Assembly: GCF_001439925.1 (NCBI RefSeq)
Contig: NZ_LMBV01000023.1
Coordinates: 1-60,929 of the forward strand
DNA from: Peribacillus muralis
Lineage (GTDB): Bacteria; Bacillota; Bacilli; Bacillales; DSM-1321
Direction of reading: 5' to 3'
DNA length: 60,929 nt
In this document: positions 55,613 through 60,929 of the stretch, one piece after another
Numbering within the stretch: the stretch's first letter is position 1
Layout of the letters: each line of letters starts with the position of its first letter
Program-made: the position numbers and the translations under genes
The notes under the pieces: generated by a model
Seen by the model: the letters and a program-made list of their open reading frames with translations, nothing else
The model's database searches: none
Told to the model about the DNA's origin: nothing

Positions 55613-56038
55613 ATGGCTGTGATATTAGGGTTACAGGAGATGCAAAGGGAAAGGAAATTGAAGTTTGAGCGCAGGCTACTAAGGGAGCTTTCCATTGCCG
55701 ACATGAAGGGGCGTATCCAGCGCTATTTTGGACAGGATTTTATGGAAGTGTTGGAGGATAGCTATTTTGATGTTGCCATTGAGGCCTATTTGTTGGGAGC
55801 GAACTATAGCAAGTTTGGCTATTACGGTGAGTCGGAGGACGATGTAAGGGCGAGATGCTTTAAGGAAGAAAAGTTTTTGATCGATACGCTTTTCAACTTT
55901 ATTTTGTACTGGCGGGAAGTTACAGCTAATAACGCCTTCGATGAAGGTTTATTTTATTGCTGTGAGGGGTTTGTCGGCGAGTGGTGGGTCGATGGCTTCA
56001 AGACTGGTGAAAAGCGCTATAAAATGAAGCTTCACTAA
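55613..56038 (+). CDS. ybaK: YbaK family protein (DUF2521), function unknown
   Basis: The 141-residue protein matches my memory of the Bacillus YbaK/DUF2521 family found just upstream of cwlD. It is rich in aromatic and charged residues (FGQDFMEVLEDSYFDVAIEAYLLGANYSKFGYYG, EGFVGEWWVDGFKTGEKRYK) and appears soluble, mainly helical, with no signal peptide. ATG 55613 follows CGGAGGTGAAAT. Its conserved place next to sporulation genes hints at a spore-related role, but that is only context. Confidence 0.85.
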   Translation: MAVILGLQEMQRERKLKFERRLLRELSIADMKGRIQRYFGQDFMEVLEDSYFDVAIEAYLLGANYSKFGYYGESEDDVRARCFKEEKFLIDTLFNFILYWREVTANNAFDEGLFYCCEGFVGEWWVDGFKTGEKRYKMKLH

Positions 56039-56117
56039 AAGGCGAAACAACCTTTTGTTCTAATTCCATGGTTTGTCCCATACCTTTTATTAGAGGAATC
56101 ATGGAAGGGGAACGGTC

Positions 56118-56834
56118 ATGCGGAGAAAGCTGAAATATACTGGTATCGCTATGGGATTGTTTGTCCTTTTTTTAATTGTAACGGTTAAATTTGTTGAAGA
56201 TGATTCTTGGGATTCCTGGAACCTTCCGTTGGCAGGTAAAGTGATTGTCCTTGATGCCGGTCATGGAGGAATGGATGGTGGAGCCAATGTACAGGATGTA
56301 ATGGAAAAGGAAATTGCCCTTTCCGTTTCATTAAAGGTCCGGGACTATTTGCAGGAGCAGGGAGCCCTTGTCATCATGACCCGTGAGAAGGACGAGGATT
56401 TGGCCGAAAGAAATACGAAAGGAATCCGCCAGCGAAAACAGGAGGATTTAAGAAATCGGGTTGTAATGATTAATGATTCGGAAGCGGACTTATTTTTAAG
56501 CATTCATTTGAATTCTTTTCCGTCGGCTTCATCGAAGGGTGCCCAAACCTTTTATACGAACCGGTTTGAGGAAAATGAACAGGTTGCTAAATTCATTCAG
56601 ACTGAAATCATAAGAAATCTTGAAAATACAAGACGTGATGCAAAAACGATCAATCATGTGTATTTAATGAATTATGCGAAGAAACCGGGAGCACTCGTGG
56701 AAATAGGGTTTCTTTCCAACACGGAGGAAAGGGAACGCCTAATCAGTGATAAGTATCAAGAAAAGATTGCCAGTTCGATTTATATGGGGATTTTGCGGTA
56801 CTTCACAGAGGAAAAGCTTTCGGATGAAGATTGA
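56118..56834 (+). CDS. cwlD: N-acetylmuramoyl-L-alanine amidase CwlD (spore cortex)
   Basis: CwlD removes peptide side chains from cortex peptidoglycan, allowing muramic-delta-lactam formation needed for germination. The 238 residues start with a membrane anchor or signal (about 7-25), then an Amidase_3 domain with the zinc and catalytic motifs VLDAGHGG, a Glu in EKEIALSV, SIHLNSFP and VEIGFLSN. ATG 56118 follows GAAGGGGAACGGTC. pdaB, a polysaccharide deacetylase paralogue, lies nearby. Confidence 0.95.
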   Translation: MRRKLKYTGIAMGLFVLFLIVTVKFVEDDSWDSWNLPLAGKVIVLDAGHGGMDGGANVQDVMEKEIALSVSLKVRDYLQEQGALVIMTREKDEDLAERNTKGIRQRKQEDLRNRVVMINDSEADLFLSIHLNSFPSASSKGAQTFYTNRFEENEQVAKFIQTEIIRNLENTRRDAKTINHVYLMNYAKKPGALVEIGFLSNTEERERLISDKYQEKIASSIYMGILRYFTEEKLSDED

Positions 56835-56840
56835 TGTTTG

Positions 56841-56866
56841 GGTCTTGTATGGGGCAAGGCCTTTTT
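56841..56866 (+). terminator. Terminator after cwlD
   Basis: GGTCTTG (56841-56847) pairs with CAAGGCC (56855-56861), one G-T pair, followed by five T. This suggests salA has its own promoter; TATACT with an upstream TGT (56928-56936) is a candidate extended -10. Confidence 0.7.
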
Positions 56867-56975
56867 ACCATGGGCAAAAATGACGTTCTTCAAAACAGGG
56901 CAGATGATAAGCTTTCTATCCGTAATATGTTATACTGAAATGGGAAAATAAAACGAATTCAAAGGGGTGCTCGAC

Positions 56976-58034
56976 TTGTTAACTGAAGAGAAAGTACTGA
57001 ATTTACTAAAGGATCTTAAAGACCCTTTTCTACATAAAAGCCTTGAAGAAACAAACGGGATCATCGAAATTAAGATAAAGCCTGAAAAGAATCATGTAAG
57101 CGTTAAACTTGCGATTGCGAAAACTGGGACTGCCGAGCAAATGCAAATGCAAACGGAGGTAGTGGACCTGCTGAAAGCGAATGGTGCGGAATCGGTAGGA
57201 ATTCGCTTCACCGAACTTTCAGAAGCTGAATTGGCGAAACACCGTGATAATATGCCTCAGGATGAAGGGGACCAAGGCTTACTTGGACCTAACAGCAAGA
57301 CACAATTCATTGCGATTGCCAGCGGTAAGGGTGGGGTCGGAAAATCGACCATTTCAGTGAATTTCGCTACTTCACTTGCTCGTTTGGGGAAAAAGGTCGG
57401 TTTGGTTGACGCTGACATCTATGGATTTAGCGTACCTGATATGATGGGGATAACAAAAAGACCTGTCGTTCGCGGGGAGAGAATCATTCCGGTTGAACGG
57501 TTTGGCGTTCAAGTTATCTCGATGGGCTTTTTTGTCGAAGATAATGCGCCGATCATCTGGAGAGGCCCGATGCTTGGTAAAATGCTCAACAGCTTCTTCA
57601 ATGAAGTGGAATGGGGCGAGTTGGACTATTTAGTGCTCGACTTGCCGCCAGGGACGGGAGATGTTGCGTTGGACGTCCATACGATGCTTCCTTCCTGTAA
57701 GGAAATAATCGTGACGACACCTCATCCAACTGCAGCCTTCGTTGCTGCGAGAGCGGGTGCGATGGCCATCAAGACAGAGCATGAAGTCATTGGGGTCATT
57801 GAGAATATGTCATTCTTTGAAAGTAAAACGACAGGTGAAAAAGAGTATGTATTCGGTAAAGGCGGCGGCGCGAAGCTTGCTGAAGAACTTCGTACGGAAG
57901 TTTTGGGACAACTTCCCCTGCAGCAGCCTGATTGGAATGAAGAAGACTTCGCTCCTTCCATTTACGCGGCAGATCATAGGTTGGGCCGGATATATGAGGA
58001 CATCGCCAAAAAGGTCATTGAAAAACTCCAATAA
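56976..58034 (+). CDS. salA: Mrp/ApbC-family ATPase SalA
   Basis: The P-loop ATPase SalA is a Mrp-family protein; in B. subtilis it represses scoC, while Mrp relatives carry iron-sulphur clusters. An N-terminal MIP18-like domain is followed by the deviant Walker A SGKGGVGKST (116-125) and DLPPGTGDVALD. I chose TTG 56976, six bases after AAAGGGGTG, giving 352 residues, the B. subtilis length. The in-frame GTG 56967 is part of the ribosome site. No CxxC pair typical of cluster carriers is evident. Confidence 0.92.
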   Translation: MLTEEKVLNLLKDLKDPFLHKSLEETNGIIEIKIKPEKNHVSVKLAIAKTGTAEQMQMQTEVVDLLKANGAESVGIRFTELSEAELAKHRDNMPQDEGDQGLLGPNSKTQFIAIASGKGGVGKSTISVNFATSLARLGKKVGLVDADIYGFSVPDMMGITKRPVVRGERIIPVERFGVQVISMGFFVEDNAPIIWRGPMLGKMLNSFFNEVEWGELDYLVLDLPPGTGDVALDVHTMLPSCKEIIVTTPHPTAAFVAARAGAMAIKTEHEVIGVIENMSFFESKTTGEKEYVFGKGGGAKLAEELRTEVLGQLPLQQPDWNEEDFAPSIYAADHRLGRIYEDIAKKVIEKLQ

Positions 58035-58041
58035 TAAAAGA

Positions 58042-58067
58042 AGGCTGATTCCAATTGGAATCAGCCT
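58042..58067. terminator. Bidirectional terminator between salA and gerD
   Basis: A perfect 11-bp inverted repeat AGGCTGATTCC/GGAATCAGCCT with an AATT loop, flanked by A-rich sequence on the left and T-rich on the right. It lies 7 bases after the salA stop and 4 bases from the gerD stop, so it can serve both converging genes. Confidence 0.88.
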
Positions 58068-58071
58068 AGTT

Positions 58072-58662
58072 TCATTCTTTATCCTTCTTATCTTTTTCTT
58101 CGCCTTTGTTTTCCTTCTCTGCAGCTTTCGAAGCTGCTTTATCCAATCTTTCCTGCAGCTTTGCTTGAACGAGTGGACTATCCATGGTTTCTATGATCAA
58201 TTCTTTGTAGACTGACCGCATTTCCTTCGTTTTCAATAATTTATTCATTTCTTTTTCCAGGTCAGGTTCCTTTAGTATGTCGATGAGCATACCACGGTAC
58301 TGCGGATCATTCGTTAAGTCCTTCAATAACTTTTTATGTTCATCTTCTAGAGCTTTAGCATAAGCGGAAGCAAATTCAGGATCATTAAATGTTTTCTTCC
58401 AAAATTCCTTGCCTTTATCTGAAGTGATCATATCTTCAATGGATTTCTTGATGACATCCGAATCCATAATAAGTTCAGCTTTCATTTTATCATCGGAAAT
58501 GATATCCTCGATGGCTTTTTTTCCATCATCTGTCTTAAGGATATCAACGACCATTTTCTTTGTCTCTTCATACTCCATTTTATCTTGGCCTGCCCCATTT
58601 TGAGCACAACCTGAAAAAATGAGTAAGAATGACGTGAGTAGCAAAGCAACTCCTACTTTCAT
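58072..58662 (-). CDS. gerD: Spore germination lipoprotein GerD
   Basis: GerD organises germinant receptors in the inner spore membrane. From ATG 58662 the product has 196 residues with a lipoprotein signal ending in the lipobox LIFSGC. A charged helical body and a Lys/Glu-rich tail follow. The earlier ATG 58680 lies only 6-7 bases after the predicted transcription start and directly abuts its ribosome-like AGAAGG, whereas AAAGGGG precedes 58662 well. A sigma-G type promoter is visible upstream. It converges on salA and diverges from kbaA. Confidence 0.9.
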   Translation of the reverse strand: MKVGVALLLTSFLLIFSGCAQNGAGQDKMEYEETKKMVVDILKTDDGKKAIEDIISDDKMKAELIMDSDVIKKSIEDMITSDKGKEFWKKTFNDPEFASAYAKALEDEHKKLLKDLTNDPQYRGMLIDILKEPDLEKEMNKLLKTKEMRSVYKELIIETMDSPLVQAKLQERLDKAASKAAEKENKGEEKDKKDKE

Positions 58663-58692
58663 GCGCAGGGCCCCTTTCATCCTTCTTACAAT

Positions 58693-58721
58693 TAATATGG
58701 TTCCAAACGGTAATATTATTC
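58693..58721 (-). promoter_or_regulatory. Sigma-G type promoter of gerD
   Basis: Read on the minus strand: GAATA (58721-58717), 17 bases, CATATTA (58699-58693). This fits the known forespore sigma-G pattern GHATR and CATWHTA, and gerD is a known sigma-G gene in B. subtilis. Confidence 0.75.
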
Positions 58722-58734
58722 CCTGTAGAATAAG

Positions 58735-58763
58735 TGGATTTTTCCAAATGCGGTTGGTACAAT
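58735..58763 (+). promoter_or_regulatory. Candidate promoter of kbaA
   Basis: TGGATT (58735-58740), 17-bp spacer, TACAAT (58758-58763), 35 bases before the kbaA start. The -35 is weak. It diverges from the gerD promoter. Confidence 0.4.
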
Positions 58764-58798
58764 TAAGGAAATGAAATAGAAATTTATGGGGGAAAACA

Positions 58799-59479
58799 AT
58801 GAACAGCCGTAATTTAGTTAGAATGTTTTTTACGACATTGCTTATCGGTGGTATAACTGGCGGAGTTGTAGGGTTCCTGGCTCGATGGGGTGAATTTAAG
58901 CCTTATTTCTCCTCTTTTGAATTCAGTAGCATCCTTTCCACTTTTGTTTGGCTATTCGGTGTTGGATTAATTTTCAGCGTCATCAGCCAAGCCGGCTTTT
59001 TTGCCTATTTAACGATACATCGATTCGGTCTGGGGATTTTTAAAAGCGCTTACCTATGGAATGCCGTGCAAATTGTACTCATTCTTTTCGTCGCATTTGA
59101 TTTGGTTTATCTGCGGTACCTTAATTTCGGTTCAGGCGAGGGCATCAGCTCTTATATCATGTTAGCTTTGATTGTGTTAGCTGCTGCGGTATGTACAGCT
59201 TTTTTCAAGATGAGGCAAACGAATAAACAGTCATTCATTCCTGCTTTATTTTTCATGGTCGTTTTCACGGTTTTGGAGTGGTTGCCTGTCCTGAATTCCA
59301 ATGAGGAGGGGTGGCTTTACTTCATGCTGTTTCCCCTGCTGGTCTGCAATGCTTATCAATTATTGGTCTTAGGCAAATTGATCGAGCGGTCACAAAAGGA
59401 ACTGGCAGGTAAAAGAGCGCAGAAGCAAGCTCAAGTAAAGGGAAATAAGATCAAAGGCGAATTGGGGAAAGGCAGCTAA
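58799..59479 (+). CDS. kbaA: KinB-signalling membrane protein KbaA
   Basis: KbaA is needed for activity of the sporulation kinase KinB in B. subtilis. The 226-residue protein has about six membrane segments (for example residues 8-28, 43-66, 85-105 and 118-134) and a basic cytoplasmic tail ending KGELGKGS. ATG 58799 follows ATGGGGGA. Its neighbours gerD and pdaB are also spore genes. Identification rests on overall sequence and gene order. Confidence 0.9.
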   Translation: MNSRNLVRMFFTTLLIGGITGGVVGFLARWGEFKPYFSSFEFSSILSTFVWLFGVGLIFSVISQAGFFAYLTIHRFGLGIFKSAYLWNAVQIVLILFVAFDLVYLRYLNFGSGEGISSYIMLALIVLAAAVCTAFFKMRQTNKQSFIPALFFMVVFTVLEWLPVLNSNEEGWLYFMLFPLLVCNAYQLLVLGKLIERSQKELAGKRAQKQAQVKGNKIKGELGKGS

Positions 59480-59511
59480 CCCATTTGCATACATAGCGAA
59501 TTCCAGATAAG

Positions 59512-59547
59512 AACTGCGTACAGAAGACCTTTAGTACGCAGTTTTCT
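59512..59547. terminator. Bidirectional terminator between kbaA and pdaB
   Basis: A perfect 10-bp stem AACTGCGTAC/GTACGCAGTT (59512-59521 with 59534-59543) followed by a T-rich tail on the + strand and a shorter one on the - strand. It sits between two converging genes. Confidence 0.8.
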
Positions 59548-59558
59548 GTTATGCCTGT

Positions 59559-60311
59559 TTAGCGTATTTCCTCACTGCTTGCGGATGAATTGGAAATCAT
59601 CTCTGATACGTTAACGAAGGTCAAATTTTTTGCACGAAGGTCATTCAGCAGCTCTGGCAGTGCTTTATTCGTTTGTTTTGCAGAGTCGGAAGCATGCAAT
59701 AAGATGATATCCCCCTTCTGCGCCTTTTCGATGTTCTGGACGATCCGTTCCACTCCCGGATTGGTCCAATCTTTTGAATCGATGCTCCAATGAACTACAG
59801 TATATCCAAAATTATCACTGATCTTTAATAGCCGCTTGTCAAAATGACCGGTTGGTGCCCGGAGGAGGTCTATATTTTTTACATTCAGCTTTTTGAATGC
59901 TTCCTGGGCTTTCGCGATGTCCCGGATGATTTCTTGGTCCTCCATTTCGGAATAATCTTTATAATCGTATCCGAGCATGCCGATTTCATATCCTTCTTTC
60001 GCGATTTGCGCTACTAATTCAGGATGACGTTCAGCCCAGGAACCAGAAAGAAAGAAGGTGGCAGATTTAATATTTTCCTTCTTTAAAGTTTCTATTATCG
60101 GTGCCGCCTTTTCATCACCCCAGCCAATGTTGAATGTTATCGCAACATTCTTCTCTCCTTTATAAACCGCTTTTGGTCCATCCTCTGTTGAAAAAACAGG
60201 GGCATGAAGTATGTTTTGTACAAATAGGAACCAAGCGGTAAATAGTGCCGTGAGTAAAATTACCGAATAAAATTTGATGTTCCTTGCTTGAAGCACCATG
60301 AAAAATTTCAT
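59559..60311 (-). CDS. pdaB: Polysaccharide deacetylase family sporulation protein PdaB
   Basis: PdaB is needed to maintain spores after late sporulation. The 250-residue protein has one N-terminal membrane segment (about 11-32) and a NodB-fold domain. As is known for this subfamily, the usual TFDDG motif is altered (ITFNIGWGDE), and the second histidine motif appears as SWAERHPEL, so deacetylase activity is uncertain. I chose ATG 60311, nine bases after AAGGGG. A TTG at 60347 and ATG at 60320 lie in or before that ribosome site. Confidence 0.92.
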   Translation of the reverse strand: MKFFMVLQARNIKFYSVILLTALFTAWFLFVQNILHAPVFSTEDGPKAVYKGEKNVAITFNIGWGDEKAAPIIETLKKENIKSATFFLSGSWAERHPELVAQIAKEGYEIGMLGYDYKDYSEMEDQEIIRDIAKAQEAFKKLNVKNIDLLRAPTGHFDKRLLKISDNFGYTVVHWSIDSKDWTNPGVERIVQNIEKAQKGDIILLHASDSAKQTNKALPELLNDLRAKNLTFVNVSEMISNSSASSEEIR

Positions 60312-60442
60312 CAATTCCATCCCCTTGTCCAAGACTCTTGTCTTCAAATTTATGCGCGAGGATTTTTGTTATGCAAAAAAATCATGACAAGCATGATAAA
60401 AATCGTATGTTTGGGGAAAGATGTCTGTTGGAGGTGTCGTTC

Positions 60443-60682
60443 ATGCTCGGTTTATTGATTAACGACAAAGAAAAAATGGAATTGGAGTACCTGTTAAAAA
60501 GGGAAATGGATGAAATCCTCAGCGCTTTTCAGGATAAAAGGATCGATCACATAATCAAAAGGGCGATGAACGAGAAATTCAATATCCTTTTCAGTTTATT
60601 AAAAAGGGTAAGCACCGAAGAAGATTGCCTTGTATATATGAGGGTGAAATCGAAATTATCGAAGCGTAATCAATTAGGATAA
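60443..60682 (+). CDS. Small protein of unknown function
   Basis: A 79-residue, highly charged, probably helical protein starting MLGLLINDKEKMELEYLLKR and continuing with KRIDHIIKRAMNEKFNILF. ATG 60443 follows TTGGAGGTG at ideal spacing; frames extended upstream lack this support. No signal peptide or membrane segment is seen. I recall small hypothetical genes at this place in related Bacilli but know no function. It lies 30 bases before the downstream rRNA promoter P1. Confidence 0.7.
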   Translation: MLGLLINDKEKMELEYLLKREMDEILSAFQDKRIDHIIKRAMNEKFNILFSLLKRVSTEEDCLVYMRVKSKLSKRNQLG

Positions 60683-60711
60683 TTAAAAGTTTATTTTATT
60701 GAGAAAACCTA

Positions 60712-60740
60712 TTGACTATTGATTTATACGTTGGTATATT
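60712..60740 (+). promoter_or_regulatory. rRNA operon promoter P1
   Basis: TTGACT (60712-60717), 17-bp spacer, TATATT (60735-60740). It is the first of two tandem promoters for the rRNA operon that starts beyond the window. Confidence 0.8.
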
Positions 60741-60803
60741 ATAAAAGTTGCTGCAACAGAAACGCTTTGGAAAAGGCGCTAAAAAAACTTTTTAAAAAAG
60801 TTG

Positions 60804-60832
60804 TTGACGGCATGAAAATAAGGTGTTAAGAT
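60804..60832 (+). promoter_or_regulatory. rRNA operon promoter P2
   Basis: TTGACG (60804-60809), 17-bp spacer, TAAGAT (60827-60832) preceded by TGT. An A/T-rich stretch directly upstream (60778-60800) resembles an UP element. Confidence 0.85.
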
Positions 60833-60865
60833 ATTGAAGTCGCTAAGAGAGATTAAGCGAGAAAT

Positions 60866-60878
60866 TGCTCTTTGAAAA
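60866..60878 (+). promoter_or_regulatory. boxA antitermination element of the rRNA leader
   Basis: TGCTCTTTGAAAA matches the bacterial rRNA boxA, the NusB-S10 binding site, and is followed by CTGAACAAAACAAAGCG, the common Bacillus pre-16S leader. The 16S gene itself starts outside the window. Confidence 0.85.
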
Positions 60879-60929
60879 CTGAACAAAACAAAGCGCCAAC
60901 GTTAAATTTTAAGTGAGCACACACTATTA

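Noticed and set aside
59559..60311. PdaB judged defective because the TFDDG motif is changed
   Set aside because: The altered motif is a known feature of the PdaB subfamily, not evidence of decay; the frame is intact.

Overview
The window is a stretch of chromosome from a spore-forming, low-GC member of the Bacillaceae. It opens inside the 3' end of a 5S rRNA and closes in the promoter and leader region of the next rRNA operon. The gene order is the one I know from Bacillus subtilis between two adjacent rRNA operons near the origin. The spore genes cwlD, gerD, kbaA and pdaB, the sporulation sigma gene sigH, and zinc-ribbon forms of S14, L33 and L36 fit this. A Peribacillus/Bacillus simplex-like species is my best guess, at low confidence, because no 16S sequence is present. 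Almost all genes lie on the + strand, leading away from the presumed origin; only gerD and pdaB are reversed.

Region by region: (1) 0.25-5.1 kb, the heat-shock operon ctsR-mcsA-mcsB-clpC behind a sigma-A promoter and a perfect CtsR operator. (2) 5.2-10.2 kb, radA, disA, the PIN/TRAM gene yacL, and the isoprenoid genes ispD and ispF. (3) 10.3-16.6 kb, gltX, a cysteine T-box, cysE, cysS, mrnC, rlmB, rae1 and sigH. (4) 16.7-21.3 kb, rpmG, secE, nusG, rplK, rplA, rplJ (with an L10-type leader), rplL and a methyltransferase. (5) 21.3-33.9 kb, rpoB, rpoC, an L7Ae-family gene, then rpsL, rpsG, fusA and tuf. (6) 34-49 kb, the S10-spc-alpha ribosomal protein cluster from rpsJ to rplQ, including secY, adk, infA and rpoA. 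(7) 49.1-54.3 kb, the ECF transporter energising module ecfA1-ecfA2-ecfT, truA, rplM-rpsI (with an L13 leader) and an ECF substrate-binding membrane protein. (8) 54.3-55.6 kb, a gene-free stretch with degenerate repeats. (9) 55.6-60.7 kb, ybaK, cwlD, salA, gerD, kbaA, pdaB and a small unknown gene, then tandem rRNA promoters.

Functionally this is the core gene-expression block of the cell: RNA polymerase, most ribosomal proteins, elongation and initiation factors, the Sec channel, and regulators that match these to stress and sporulation. No prophage, insertion sequence, CRISPR array, tRNA gene or defence island was seen.

The main departures from textbook are these. The methionine aminopeptidase gene map, expected between adk and infA, is a decayed pseudogene. 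A tandem array at 54.7 kb carries palindromic octamers at exactly 21-bp steps. The nusG Shine-Dalgarno is separated from its start codon by a small hairpin. A promoter-terminator pair sits between secE and nusG. The S10 promoters look like a local duplication. Unexplained RNA structures precede rpoB and tuf and follow rpoC. I found no convincing previously undescribed multi-gene system.
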